DNA of 64,000 nucleotides from Bog-756 sp963725275 (GCA_963725275.1 CAVRXS010000005.1:124001-188000); one strand, 5' to 3'. Shown: positions 28,863 to 40,465, counted from the stretch's first letter. Notes: a model not told the origin generated them from the letters alone. Numbers and translations are program-made.

Positions 28863-29417
28863 CTACTCGGACTCGGTGATCGTCACCGACTCGATGACGA
28901 CGTCCTCCGACGGCGTCCCCGACCGGCTGCCCACCGCCTCGATCGCGGTGACGACGTCGAGACCCTTGACCACCTTGCCGAACAGCGAGTAGCTCGGGGG
29001 CAGCGACACCCCGTCCCGCCCGCTCATGATGAAGAACTGGCTGCCGTTGGTGTTCGGTCCGGCGTTGGCCATGGCCAGCGACCCGATCTCGTAGCGGCCG
29101 GGCGTGGGGAGCTCGTCGTCGAAGCGGTAGCCGGGCCCGCCGCGGCCGGTGCCCTCGGGGTCGCCTCCCTGGCACACGAAGCCCGGGATGATCCGGTGGA
29201 AGACGATGCCGTCGTAGTAGTGATACCGGGCGAGGAAGACGAAGTTGTTGACGGTCTTGGGCGCGGCGACCGGGTCGAGCGCGACGGTCAGGGTTCCCTT
29301 GTTGGTGGTCACCTCTGCCGTGTAGCGCTTCGCCGGGTCGATGATCATCGGCGGCGGACTGTCGAAGCGCTGGGTCTTCGGGCTCGATCCGTCTGTGGCC
29401 GGAATCTGCTGTGCCAT
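28863..29417 (-). CDS. Cyclophilin-type peptidyl-prolyl isomerase, cytoplasmic
   Basis: 184 residues, no signal peptide. Cyclophilin core: VNNFVFLARYHYYDGIVFHRIIPGF (catalytic Phe/His/Arg), FDDELPTPGRYEIGSLAMANAGPNTNGSQFFI split across short stretches, and SYSLFGKVVKGLDVV. Catalyses cis-trans isomerisation of Xaa-Pro bonds. It is followed upstream on the same strand by a second, membrane-anchored cyclophilin, 59 bases apart, a paired arrangement common in actinobacteria. Confidence 0.92.
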   Translation of the reverse strand: MAQQIPATDGSSPKTQRFDSPPPMIIDPAKRYTAEVTTNKGTLTVALDPVAAPKTVNNFVFLARYHYYDGIVFHRIIPGFVCQGGDPEGTGRGGPGYRFDDELPTPGRYEIGSLAMANAGPNTNGSQFFIMSGRDGVSLPPSYSLFGKVVKGLDVVTAIEAVGSRSGTPSEDVVIESVTITESE

Positions 29418-29476
29418 GGTCGTACTCCTCGTGTCTCGCTGTGGTCGGGGATGCTGTGGGCCGGGCTCGGCTCCGA

Positions 29477-30300
29477 TCAGGACTCGCTGATCGTCACCGA
29501 CACCATCCGGTGGAGGGTCGTCGGTGTTCCCGAGGACGCTGCCCGTCGGCGTTGATCTTGTCGACGACCGACATCCCAGAGGTGACCTGGCCGAACAGGC
29601 TGTAGCTCGGGGGCAGGCTCTCGCCCTGGGGCCCGGCGACGATGAAGAACTGGCTCCCGTTGGTGTTCGGCCCGGAGTTGGCCATGGCCAGCGACCCGAG
29701 GGGGTATTGCGGCGATGCCTTGGCCGGCAGCTCGTCAGCGAACTGGTACCCGGGGCCTCCGGTGCCGGTGCCGGTCGGATCTCCGGTCTGGTCGACGAAC
29801 TCGGGGATCACCCGGTGGAAGATGACGCAGTCGTAGAAGCTGTGGTCGGCGAGGAAGACGAAGTTGTTGACCGTCTTGGGAGCGGTCTTCGGATCGAGCA
29901 CCACGGTGATCACGCCGACGTCGGTCGTGATCTCCGCCGTGTACGTCTTGGACGGGTCGATCGTCATCGGCGGGTACGAGGAGTAGGACGGCTTGTTGAG
30001 GGTGGCGCTGAAATTGGCCGGACAGTCGGCGGCTGTGGTGACGGCGCTCGGCGACTTGTTGCCTGATCCCCCGGCCGGAGCCGGCTTGGTCGTGGAGGTC
30101 GTCGACGAGGCGGTCGTGGTGGTGCTGGCCGTCTTCGAGCCGGGCTTGAAGATGAGGAAGGAGACCCCGACCACCACGGCGGCCACGATCACCAGGGTGA
30201 CCAACCGCCGGAGGTTCTGTCGCCGCTTGACTGCCTTCTGCTCGGCCTCGCGCCGCGCCTGCCGGCCGGCCTTCTGACGTTGACGTTTGTCGGTGGGCAC
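29477..30300 (-). CDS. Membrane-anchored cyclophilin-type peptidyl-prolyl isomerase (two inserted bases near 3' end)
   Basis: About 273 residues. Lys/Arg-rich cytoplasmic start, one transmembrane helix (LVTLVIVAAVVVGVSFLIF, about 34-52), a Thr/Ser-rich linker, then a cyclophilin domain with VNNFVFLADHSFYDCVIFHRV and GSQFFIVAGPQGESLPPSYS motifs. The C-terminus goes out of frame near 29540; removing a G and one further base restores a TTLHRMVSVTISES end at TGA 29479-29477, matching the end of the neighbouring cyclophilin. Acts on the outer side of the membrane. Confidence 0.88.
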
Positions 30301-30394
30301 GGGCGTTCAGGGTAGCCGGTCCCCGGCGGGCCGCCGCTGTCGCCCCGCGTTGCCACGGCTGGGCCTCCGGATGCCGCGTTGTAGCCTTGCGGCC

Positions 30395-31611
<1,217 letters not shown>

Positions 31612-31671
31612 TCCCGCGGCCCGCGCCGGGGCGTGCCGACCGTGACCGGCGGCCGCTCGTAGACTGGGTGC

Positions 31672-32711
31672 GTGCGAATCGGAGTCGTCGGCGCGACCGG
31701 CCAGGTGGGGACGGTCATGCGTCGACGTGCTCGCGGAGCGCGCCTTCCCTCTCGACCGGCTCCGCCTCTTCGCCTCCGCCCGCTCGGCCGGGCGGACGCT
31801 CGGCTTCCGGGGCGAGGAGATCGACGTCGAGGACGCGGCGACCGCCGATCTGTCGCGGTCTCGACATCGCCCTCTTCTCGAGCGGCGGGCCACGCCTCGC
31901 GGGAGCTGGCCCCCCGCTTCGCCGCGGGCGGGGCGATCGTGATCGACAACTCCTCGGCCTGGCGGATGGACCCCGACGTGCCTCTGGTCGTCCCCGAGGT
32001 CAACGAGTCCGCCCTCGACTCGATCCCCAAGGGCATCGTGGCCAACCCCAACTGCACGACCATGGTGGCGATGCCGGTGCTCAAGCCGCTGCACGACGAG
32101 GCCGGCCTCGACGCCGGCTCGTCGTGTCGACCTACCAGGCGGTGTCGGGTGCCGGGCTGGCCGGGGTGGCGCGAGCTCGAGGAGCAGCTGCTCAAGACGG
32201 TGGACCGGGCGGCCGCCCTCACCTTCGACGGCCGGGCCGTCGACGGCCCACCGGCCGCGGTGTTCCCGGACCCATCGCCCACAACGTGCTGCCGCTCGCC
32301 GGCCACCTGGTGGACGACGGCTCGGGCGAGACCAACGAGGAGCAGAAGTTCCGCGACGAGAGTCGCAAGATCCTCGGGATCCCCGACCTGCCGGTGACGT
32401 GCACCTGCGTCCGGGTGCCGGTGTTCACCGGGCACTCGCCGCGCCATCGTGGCCGAGTTCTCCCGTCCGCTGAGCCCGTCGACGGGCCACCGAGCTCCTG
32501 GCCCGGGCACCGGGGGTCGAGCTCTCCGACGTGCCGACGCCGCTTACGGGCGGCTGGGACCGACCCCTCGCTGGTCGGACGGATCCGGGTGGCCGAGGGA
32601 GCGACCCACGGCCTCGCCCTCTTCGTGAGCGGGGACAACCTGCGCAAGGGCGCGGCCCTCAACGCCGTGCAGATCGCCGAGTCGCTGGTGCGGCTCGGCA
32701 TCGTCGCCTGA
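31672..32711 (+). CDS. asd: Aspartate-semialdehyde dehydrogenase (several inserted bases)
   Basis: About 343 residues. GTG 31672 opens with RIGVVGATGQVGTVM (NADP Rossmann), then VIDNSSAWRMD, the catalytic Cys in VANPNCTTMVAMPVL, STYQAVSGAG, and active-site His in RIRVAEGATHGLALFVSGDNLRKGAA split into two stretches. Insertions near 31722, 31859, 32126, 32168, 32270, 32440 and 32490. Reduces aspartyl phosphate to the semialdehyde after LysC. Operonic with lysC. Confidence 0.92.
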
Positions 32712-32739
32712 TCCCGGCCGCAGCCCCGCGCCGCCGGGG

Positions 32740-33399
32740 TCAATCAGCGTGCAGGGCGTGGACGCCGGTGAGGGGGACCGGCCCGGTGGTGGCGGCCAGG
32801 ATGGCCACCCGCCTTGCCAGGTTCACCGCGTGGTCGCCGAACCGCTCGTAGAAGCGGGCGAGCAGGGCGAGCTCGACGGCCACCGGGAGCGGCATGGTTC
32901 CCGCCACGACCTCGACGGTGAGGCTCACATGGAGGTCGTCCATCTCGTCGTCGAGGATGTCGACCGCCGACGCCGCTGAAGGCGCGCGCTCGGCGTAGGC
33001 GTCGGTGGTGGTCCGCCACATGTGGACGGCAACCTCGCCCATGCGCTCGACCAGCCCCCGACTCCGTGGCGAGAGCTCTGTTCCGAGACCCCTTGCTGCC
33101 CGCCGGGCGACGTGCTCGGCGAGGTCGCCGTTGCGCTCGAGATCGGGGAGCATGCGGATGACGGTGACCAGGAAGCGGAGGTCGCTCTGCGAGGTGATCC
33201 CGGCGACGGTGAGCTGTTGGAGGGTGAGCTCCTCGATGTCGCGGTAGAGCTTGTCGACAACCGCGTCGCGGTCGGCGAGCGCCTTGGCCGCCTCGCGGTC
33301 CCCGGAGAGCAGCGCGTGGGTCGCACCGGACACCGACTCACCCACCAGCGCGAAGAGTTGCAGCACCTTGCGGTCGATCTGCTCGAGCGGTGTGTCCAC
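32740..33399 (-). CDS. PhoU-like phosphate signalling protein
   Basis: About 219 residues of the all-helical PhoU fold, two repeats each with an acidic metal-binding motif (DAVVDKLYRDIEE in the first; DILDDEMDDLH in the second). RMLPDLERNGDLAEHVARRA and RFYERFGDHAVNLARR are the two conserved E/DRxGD(H) signatures. It normally restrains phosphate-starvation signalling at the PstSCAB-kinase complex. I chose GTG 33399 (VDTPLEQIDRKV); the frame extends to ATG 33432 and 33474, but that part is Gly-rich and not family-like. Frame intact; marks the right end of the indel-rich block. No pst genes nearby. Confidence 0.85.
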   Translation of the reverse strand: MDTPLEQIDRKVLQLFALVGESVSGATHALLSGDREAAKALADRDAVVDKLYRDIEELTLQQLTVAGITSQSDLRFLVTVIRMLPDLERNGDLAEHVARRAARGLGTELSPRSRGLVERMGEVAVHMWRTTTDAYAERAPSAASAVDILDDEMDDLHVSLTVEVVAGTMPLPVAVELALLARFYERFGDHAVNLARRVAILAATTGPVPLTGVHALHAD

Positions 33400-33442
33400 C
33401 GGCCCACCGTACTTCCACCCGGCCCCACCCATGGCGCCGACC

Positions 33443-34721
33443 TCAGCCGTCGGGACCCGCCTCGACATCGTCACTCACGATGATCCGGGGGCCCGATCCC
33501 CACGACAGGTACCGCCACGACCAGTTGACGAAGACCACGATCTTGTTGCGGAACCCGACCAGGTACACGAGATGGAGGCCGAGCCAGGCCAGCCAGCCGA
33601 GGGTGCCCCGGATCACCCGGCCGCCGGGGAACTGGGTGACCGCGGCCCGGCGCCCGATGGTCGCCATAATTCCCTTGTCCCGGTAGCGGAAGGGCTCGGC
33701 CGCAGCTCCCTCGAGCCGCCGCACGATCTGGGCCGCGGCGTGGGCGCCGGACTGGATGGCCACCTGGGCGACCTGGGGGCAGATCCGCTCGCTGTCCGGC
33801 CCCGGTCCCCACAGCACGGCGGCCGCGTCCCCGACCGCGTAGGCCCCGTCGTGACCCTCGATCGAGAGGTCGGGGCGCACCACCAACCGGCCGGCGGCGC
33901 CGGTCGGGGCTGCGATGGCGGCGGCGACCGTGTGCTCCACCGTGACCCCGCCCGCCCAGACCACCGTGCGGCTCGGGATCACCGCCCCGCCCTCGAACTC
34001 GACACCTTCACCGGTGACCGCTCGGACCTTGTGGCCGAGCATGAGCTCGACCCCCCTCCCCGCGAGGGTCGCGGCCGCGTACTCGGCAGCGGACGCACGG
34101 AACGGGGTCAGCAGCCGATCGAGCGCGTCGACGAGGACGATCCGTGCGGCCGACCGTTCGAACCGGAAGCCGTCGTGGCGTACCGCGACGTCGAGCAGCT
34201 CGGCGAGGGCGCCGGCCACCTCGACACCCGTCGGGCCGCCCCCGACCACCACGAAGGTCAGCGCTCCCTCGGCTGTCACCCCGGTGTCCGCGTCGACGTC
34301 CTCGAGCACGCGCAGGATGTGGTCGCGCGAACCTCCGGGCGTCGGTCAGCGTGTAGAGCGGGAAGCTGTGCTCGGCAGCACCGGGAATGCCGAAGAAGCG
34401 GGTCGTCGCGCCGCTGGCCACGATCACCGAGTCGAAGGGCAGCTGGTGGCCTCCCCGGAGGAGCACCTCACGGCGGTCCCAGTCGATGCCGGTCACCGTC
34501 GCGAGGCGGAAGGTCACGTTGTCGGCCTTCCCGAAGATCACCCGGATCGGATAGGCGACGTCACCGGATTCGAGCCCGGCGGTCGCGACCTCGTAGAGCA
34601 GGGGCTGGAAGGTGTGGAAGTTGCGCTGGTCGACGATGGTGACCTCGACCGGTGCGCCGACGAGGTGGCGGGCCGCGGACAGGCCCGCGAACCCGGCCCC
34701 CACCACGACGACGCGGTGCAT
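33443..34721 (-). CDS. ndh: Type II NADH dehydrogenase (one inserted base)
   Basis: About 426 residues. FAD-binding RVVVVGAGFAGLSAARHL at the start, quinone-side NFHTFQPLLYEVATAGLE, NADH-binding FVVVGGGPTGVEVAGALAE, and second FAD motif GAYAVGDAAAV. C-terminal amphipathic/hydrophobic region (LGWLAWLGLHLVYLVGFRNK) anchors it to the membrane. One extra C near 34330 splits the coding region. Non-proton-pumping NADH:quinone oxidoreductase of the respiratory chain. Confidence 0.92.
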
Positions 34722-34882
34722 CGGGCCATCGTGGCACAACGGGCAGGTCGGCCTCTCGGTGCCGTCCCCCCTCCGCGAAGCTGGCACACCCCATCGGTAG
34801 CCTGGCGACGCGGACCGTGTGGGCCCGCTGGCGTCCCGCCGGGGTGGTGACACCCCGCCGTGGCTCAGGAGAGGAATTCGAC

Positions 34883-36376
34883 ATGATCACCGGACTCGTT
34901 CTCGGCCTGGTCGCCGGTGCCGCCCTGGGCCTGGTCGTCGGGCTACTGGTCAGGGCAGGGCAGGTGACCGCGGCCCGCACCGCCGAGGCCCGCCACGCCG
35001 ATGCCGAGGCACGGGTCTCGGCCCGGGATGCCGAGCTGGAGGCCGCGGCGCTGCCGCGTTGGCCGACCAGCAGACCTCGCTGGTCGGGGTGCGTGCCGAG
35101 GCCGCCCGCCTCGGTGCGGAGCTCGCCCACGCCCGATCGACCAGCGAGGAGCGGGCCGGCACCCTCGAAGAGGTCCGTCAGCAGTTGACCGGCGAGTTCG
35201 CCCGGCTCTCGACCATGGCCCTCCGCCAGAACAACGAGCAGTTCCTCCAGCTGGCCGAGGCCAAACTGGGCGAGACCCGCCAGGCGGCCGATGGCGAGCT
35301 CGCCAAGCGCCAGGAGGCCATCGAGCAGCTGCTCAAGCCCATCGGCGAACAGCTGGGCAAGTACGAGGAGGGGATGCACCGCCTCGAGGTGGAGCGGCAG
35401 CGGGCCTACACGACCCTCACCGAACAGATGAAGCACCTCTCCACCTCCCACGACCAGCTGCAGAAGGAGACCCGGAACCTGGTCACCGCGCTGCGTTCCC
35501 CCCAGGCACGCGGCCGGTGGGGCGAGCTCCAGCTGCGGCGGGTGGTCGAGATGGCCGGCATGCTCGAGCAGTGCGACTTCTCCGAGCAGGTCAGCTCGGA
35601 CGGGGACGCCGGTCGCATGCGGCCCGACATGGTGGTCCACCTGCCCGGTGGCAAGAACGTGGTCGTCGACGCCAAGGTGCCCATGCAGGCGTTCCTCGAC
35701 GCCAACGAGGCGGACGACGAGTCGGTGCGACGGCTCCATCTGGTCAGCCACGGCCGCCAGATGAAGGCGCATGTCGATGCCCTCTCGAAGAAGGAGTACT
35801 GGAAGCGCGTCGACCCCTCCCCCGAGTTCGTGGTGGCGTTCATCCCCGGCGACCCGCTCCTCACCGCCGCGCTCGAGCACGAACCGGGCCTCATGGAGTA
35901 TGCGGTCGCCAACCACGTCCTCCTGGCGACGCCCACCTCCCTCATCGCCCTGCTCCGCGCCGTGGCGTACGGATGGCAGCAGGACGCCCTCGCGGAGAAC
36001 GCACGCCAGGTCCAGGTGCTCGGCACCGAGCTCTACGAGCGGATCTCCGTGCTCGGCGAACACGTTGCCGGGGTTGGCAAGGGGCTCACCAGCGCGGTGA
36101 CCGCCTACAACCGCGGCGGTCGGCTCACTCGAGAGCCGGGTGCTGGTCACCGCCCGACGGTTCGCCGAGATGGGCGTGCCCGGAGCCGGGGAGCTGACCC
36201 CACCGAGCCCGGTCGAATCCGCAACCCGGGCCCTCCAGGCCCCCGAGCTCGCTCCGGCCACCCTCGATCTCCCCGGTCTCGGCATCGGATCGGTGCTCGA
36301 GGAGGCCGGGATCGGCGACGCACCAGCGTCCTCGTCGACCCTCCCGGCGGCACGGCCCCGTGTCGTAACCCATTGA
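34883..36376 (+). CDS. rmuC: DNA recombination protein RmuC (two indels)
   Basis: About 497 residues. ATG 34883 is preceded by AGGAGAGG. N-terminal transmembrane helix (LVLGLVAGAALGLVVGLLV), a coiled coil with Glu/Arg/Ala heptads to about residue 180, then the RmuC nuclease-like domain: ALRSPQARGRWGELQLRRV, EMAGMLEQCDF, RPDMVVHLPGGKNVVVDAKV (GKxxxxDAK core) and VVAFIPGDPLL. A missing G near 35053 and an extra G near 36125 put N-terminus, core and C-terminus in three frames. Limits aberrant recombination at repeats. Confidence 0.88.
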
Positions 36377-36416
36377 CCAGGTCATTCGCTCGCCCAAGTG
36401 TCCATCGGTACATTAC

Positions 36417-36447
36417 GATCCCGTTTCAGTTCTAGGATCCCGTCTCA
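36417..36447 (+). repeat. Tandem direct repeat upstream of the UDP-sulfoquinovose synthase gene
   Basis: GATCCCGTTTCA (36417-36428) and GATCCCGTCTCA (36436-36447) match at 11 of 12 positions with 19 bases between starts. They sit in the 203-base gap between rmuC and the next gene, about 130 bases before its start codon, next to the TACATT/TACGAT hexamers at 36409-36419. Likely paired binding sites for an activator or repressor; the factor is unknown. Confidence 0.45.
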
Positions 36448-36579
36448 AATTCTCTCAGCTGATCCGAAGGGAGAACCGGGTTTGTTCCAAGGGGAGAGCA
36501 GTACCAATTGGGGGGTCCCGCCCATGAGGGCGCCACACGTTCGTTGCCGCACCCGCGCGACGAGGGAGGAAGGCACCGC

Positions 36580-37803
36580 GTGAAGATCCTTGTACTCGGA
36601 GGAGACGGTTATCTGGGCTGGCCGACGGCACTGCACCTGTCCCGCCGAGGCCACCAGGTGGGCATCGTCGACAATTTCGCCCGTCGGGGCTACGACCTCG
36701 AGATGGGCGTGAACTCCCTGGTGCCCACTGTGAGCCTGCAGCAGCGGGTCCGCCGCTGGCACGAAGTCTCCGACAATGCAATGGACGTCTACGTGGGCGA
36801 TCTCACCGACGCGGCCTTCGTCAACGAGACCCTGGCCTCGTTCGAGCCCGGCGCCGTGGTCCACTTCGCCGAGCAGCGTTCGGCTCCGTATTCGATGATC
36901 GACCGCAAGCACGCCGTCTACACCCAGGTCAACAACGTGGTGGGCACGCTCAACCTGCTCTACGCCATCGCCGAGCAGGACCGGGACATCCACCTGGTCA
37001 AGTTGGGCACGATGGGGGAGTACGGCACCCCCAACATCGACATCGAAGAGGGCTTCCTCGAGGTCACCCACAGGGGCCGCACCGATGTCCTCCCCTACCC
37101 GAAGCAGCCAGGCTCCTTCTACCACCTCTCCAAGGTGCACGACAGCCACAACATCATGTTCGCCTGCCGCATCTGGGGGATCCGGGCGACCGATCTCAAC
37201 CAGGGGATCGTCTACGGCCACGAGACCGACGAGACGTCCCTCCATCCGGAACTGGCCACGCGGTTCGACTACGACGGTGTCTTCGGCACCGTCCTCAACC
37301 GCTTCTGCGTCCAGGCGGTAACCGGTCACCCGCTCACCGTCTACGGCAGCGGTGGGCAGACCCGGGGCGTGCTCAACATCCTCGACACACTGGCCTGTGT
37401 GGCGCTGGCGATCGACCACCCTGCAGAGCGCGGGGAGTTCCGGGTGTTCAACCAGTTCACCGAGTCGTTCTCGGTCGCGCAGATGGCCGAGATGGTCGCC
37501 GCCAATTACTCCGGCGCCGTGACCGTCGAGCATTCCCCGGACCCGAGGGTCGAGCGGGAGGACCACTACTACCGGGCGGCCCACACCAAGCTGCTGGATC
37601 TCGGGCTCGTTCCCCACCTGCTGACCTCGTCGGTCATCCGGTCGATCCTGGCCGTGGCGGACAAGCACAAGGACACCGTCGACCTGACCGCGATCCTGCC
37701 GACCGTCGAGTGGCGCAGCACCTCGAGCCATCTGGCCACCTCCGGGGGGACACAGTCCACCGAGCCGTCCGTCGACGGCTACGCCGTGGACGACGTGACC
37801 TGA
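36580..37803 (+). CDS. sqdB: UDP-sulfoquinovose synthase (SqdB/SQD1-like)
   Basis: 407 residues, extended SDR. GTG 36580 follows GGGAGGAAGG. NAD motif VLGGDGYLGWPTALHLS at the start, VVHFAEQRSAPYSMIDR, the family-specific KLGTMGEYGTPNIDIEEG carrying the catalytic Thr/Met/Glu region, and the Tyr-Lys pair in SFYHLSKVHDSHN, then GIRATDLNQGIVYG. These match SQD1/SqdB over the whole length. Makes UDP-sulfoquinovose from UDP-glucose and sulfite, the head-group donor for the sulfolipid SQDG or for sulfoquinovose-containing glycans. The transferase (SqdX/SqdD-type) is not in the window. Confidence 0.92.
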   Translation: MKILVLGGDGYLGWPTALHLSRRGHQVGIVDNFARRGYDLEMGVNSLVPTVSLQQRVRRWHEVSDNAMDVYVGDLTDAAFVNETLASFEPGAVVHFAEQRSAPYSMIDRKHAVYTQVNNVVGTLNLLYAIAEQDRDIHLVKLGTMGEYGTPNIDIEEGFLEVTHRGRTDVLPYPKQPGSFYHLSKVHDSHNIMFACRIWGIRATDLNQGIVYGHETDETSLHPELATRFDYDGVFGTVLNRFCVQAVTGHPLTVYGSGGQTRGVLNILDTLACVALAIDHPAERGEFRVFNQFTESFSVAQMAEMVAANYSGAVTVEHSPDPRVEREDHYYRAAHTKLLDLGLVPHLLTSSVIRSILAVADKHKDTVDLTAILPTVEWRSTSSHLATSGGTQSTEPSVDGYAVDDVT

Positions 37804-37879
37804 CGACGCCGGCACCCCTCCTCCGGGGCAGGGGGACGCGCAGGGGTCACCCGACGCCCCCGGCACTATCGTCCTGCGG

Positions 37880-39070
37880 GTGCCGAGAGCAAGTCGCCGA
37901 CGCCGCCGCGCCCGCGGGTGGGCTGCCGGACCGGCGGTCCTGGTCGGCATCGCAGCCGCGCTCACCGCGGTCCTCATCGTCGGCTCACTGGTCGCCATCC
38001 ACACCCAGTCGCAGGACTACCGCTCAGCCACCACCACCGGATACGGAGCGCTGGCCGCCCGGACCGCGATGGACTCCACCCAGACCGGGAGCCAGCTCGC
38101 CGCCCTCATGAACGGGGCGTCCGGGCTGACCAACGCCAAATTCCCCCACACCGCCCGCGGGATCCTCCAACAGGGCCTCGACTCCGCCGTGCAGGAGACC
38201 TCAGACCAGGCCGCCCAGGCCGCCCAGATCGCCTCCCCACCGCCGTCCGCCGACCTGGCCACACAGTTCTCCGCGGTGATGGCCGACCGGGCCGCAGCGA
38301 CCGCACGGTTGCGGTCGACCGTCGACCAGCTGTTGGGCATGACCCCGCTCCCGGTCGCCGCCGCACCATCCACGAGCGCCCCCGCCTCGCCGGCGACCCT
38401 CATCTCGGTCGGCCAGGCCACGGCGGACCTCACCGCCGTCGGAACCCTGCTCGAACAGGCCGATGCCGACTACCGGCAGCTCGCCGCCACGGCCCGCGCA
38501 CTGCGTCCGCCGGTGCGCCTCCCGTCGTCGGTGTGGGTGCACGACCCGGTGGCCGGAGCGCCCCTCGGGGCCGCCCGGCTCGGCGCCGCAGCCGCGGCGC
38601 TGTCCGGCTCTGCGGCGCTCGTCCCGTTCCACCATCTGGTGATCACCGCGGTCGGCCTGACGCCCCCAGCCGTGCCGGGCGGCGGGGTCGGGGTGGTCGG
38701 GACCACCTGCGTGGCACCCGAGTCGACCGTGCCCGGGGCATCGCCGACCGTCCTTCCCCCGACGAACAGCGTCGCCGTCGCGGTCACCGTGACCAACTGC
38801 GGGACGGTGCCGGAGACGAGCGTGTCCGTCACCGTGGACCTCGCCCCTGCCGATCCCGCCGGGGCTCCCGCACTGCCGCCCGGCGCGGCCGGGGGGACCT
38901 CGCGCGCCAGGATCTCCCTGGCGTCCGGATCCTCGAGCGCTCCCAACCTCTCCGCGTTGCGGGTCGCGAACGGACACCGCTATGCGCTGACCGTTTCGGT
39001 GAGCCTGCCGGCCGGTCAGGTCGATCCGACCGGGACCATCCAACGGTTCCTCCTCCAGGTGACCGGCTGA
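37880..39070 (+). CDS. Uncharacterised single-span secreted/membrane protein
   Basis: 396 residues from GTG 37880. Arg-rich start (ASRRRRRARGW), one membrane segment (VLVGIAAALTAVLIVGSLVAI, about 19-39), then an outside region with an Ala/Gln-rich helical half (about 45-220) and a Val/Thr/Pro-rich beta half (about 245-396, with SVAVAVTVTNCGTVPETSVSVTV in shorter strands and two cysteines). I recognise no family. Could be a cell-wall or pilus-associated protein. Stands 76 bases after sqdB on the same strand. Confidence 0.6.
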   Translation: MPRASRRRRRARGWAAGPAVLVGIAAALTAVLIVGSLVAIHTQSQDYRSATTTGYGALAARTAMDSTQTGSQLAALMNGASGLTNAKFPHTARGILQQGLDSAVQETSDQAAQAAQIASPPPSADLATQFSAVMADRAAATARLRSTVDQLLGMTPLPVAAAPSTSAPASPATLISVGQATADLTAVGTLLEQADADYRQLAATARALRPPVRLPSSVWVHDPVAGAPLGAARLGAAAAALSGSAALVPFHHLVITAVGLTPPAVPGGGVGVVGTTCVAPESTVPGASPTVLPPTNSVAVAVTVTNCGTVPETSVSVTVDLAPADPAGAPALPPGAAGGTSRARISLASGSSSAPNLSALRVANGHRYALTVSVSLPAGQVDPTGTIQRFLLQVTG

Positions 39071-39166
39071 CCTCCCGGCGGAGCGACGGTCGGTTGGTCA
39101 GCGAGACCGGGGGAGGCTCTAGGATTGGGTCATCACCAGTGGACGGCGGGACGGAAGGTTTTGACA

Positions 39167-40438
39167 GTGGCCGAGAGCATCACGATCACCGACAATCGCA
39201 CCGGTGAGTCCCTCGAGATACCGGTGGAGAACGGTGGCGTCTCGGCGGCGCAGTGGTCCAAGCTCCTTCCCGGGATCTGGTTCTACGATCCCGGACTGGT
39301 ATCGACGGCCGCCTGCGAGAGCGCCATCACCTACCTCGACGGTGACGCCGGCATCCTCCGGTACCGCGGCTACCCGATCGAGCAGCTCGCCGAGAGCTCG
39401 ACCTATCTCGAGGTGGCCTACCTCCTGCTCAACGGCGATCTGCCCGACGCCGAGCAGTACGAGGTCTGGAAGCGCGAGATCACCCTGCACACCTTCATCC
39501 ACGAGAACGTGCGGAAGCGCTTCCTCGAAGGGTTCCACTACGACGCACACCCGATGGGGATGCTGGTCTCGGCGGTTGCGGCGCTCTCCACCTTCTACCT
39601 CGACGCCAAGGACATCTTCGACATCGAGTCCCGTAACAAGCAGATCATCCGGCTCATCGCCAAGATGCCGACTCTGGCGGCAGCCGCCCACCGGTTCAGC
39701 GTGGGGATGCCCTTCGTCTACCCCGACAACTCGCTGCCGTTCACGTCGAACTTCCTCTCCATGATGTGGAAGATCGCCGAGCCCCGCTTCGAAGCCGATC
39801 CGATACTGGCCCGTGCCCTCGACGTGCTGTTCATCCTCCACGCCGACCACGAGCAGAACTGTTCGACCACGGCCATGCGGGTGGTGGGCTCGTCGCACGC
39901 GGATCCCTACTCGGCGACGGCCGCCGCAGCGGCCGCCCTCTACGGCCCGCGGCACGGCGGAGCGAACGAGGCGGTCATCCGCATGCTGACCGACATCGGC
40001 TCGATCGACAACGTGGTGCCGTTCATCGCCTCGGTCAAGGAGGGATCGGGTGGCCGGCTACAGGGGTTCGGTCATCGGGTCTACAAGAGCTACGACCCGA
40101 GGGCCACGATCATCAAGCGGACCGCAGACGAGGTGTTCGGGGTCACCGGCAAGAACCCGCTCCTCGACATCGCGCTCAAGCTCGAGGAGATCGCCCTCTC
40201 CGACGAGTACTTCACGTCGCGCAAGCTGTATCCGAACGTGGACTTCTACTCGGGCCTCATCTACCAGGCGATGGGCTTTCCGCTCGAGATGTTCCCCGTG
40301 CTGTTCGCCATCCCCCGCACGGCCGGCTGGTTGGCACACTGGCAGGAGATGCTCGACCAGGACTCGAAGATCGTGCGGCCCCGCCAGCTCTACATCGGCG
40401 ACGCCGAGCGCAACTACCTGCCCATCGCCGAGCGCTGA
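39167..40438 (+). CDS. gltA: Citrate synthase
   Basis: 423 residues. GTG 39167 with GGAAGG eight bases upstream; an in-frame TTG at 39161 is possible. Type II citrate synthase motifs: ILRYRGYPIEQLAE, catalytic His in FILHADHEQNCSTTAMR (first), second His in GPRHGGANEAV, GFGHRVYKSYDPRA with the third catalytic region, and Asp in the VDFYSGLIYQAMG region. Condenses acetyl-CoA with oxaloacetate at the entry to the TCA cycle. Own transcription unit. Confidence 0.95.
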   Translation: MAESITITDNRTGESLEIPVENGGVSAAQWSKLLPGIWFYDPGLVSTAACESAITYLDGDAGILRYRGYPIEQLAESSTYLEVAYLLLNGDLPDAEQYEVWKREITLHTFIHENVRKRFLEGFHYDAHPMGMLVSAVAALSTFYLDAKDIFDIESRNKQIIRLIAKMPTLAAAAHRFSVGMPFVYPDNSLPFTSNFLSMMWKIAEPRFEADPILARALDVLFILHADHEQNCSTTAMRVVGSSHADPYSATAAAAAALYGPRHGGANEAVIRMLTDIGSIDNVVPFIASVKEGSGGRLQGFGHRVYKSYDPRATIIKRTADEVFGVTGKNPLLDIALKLEEIALSDEYFTSRKLYPNVDFYSGLIYQAMGFPLEMFPVLFAIPRTAGWLAHWQEMLDQDSKIVRPRQLYIGDAERNYLPIAER

Positions 40439-40465
40439 TCGGGTTGCTCGCCGGCGGTTGCCGGC

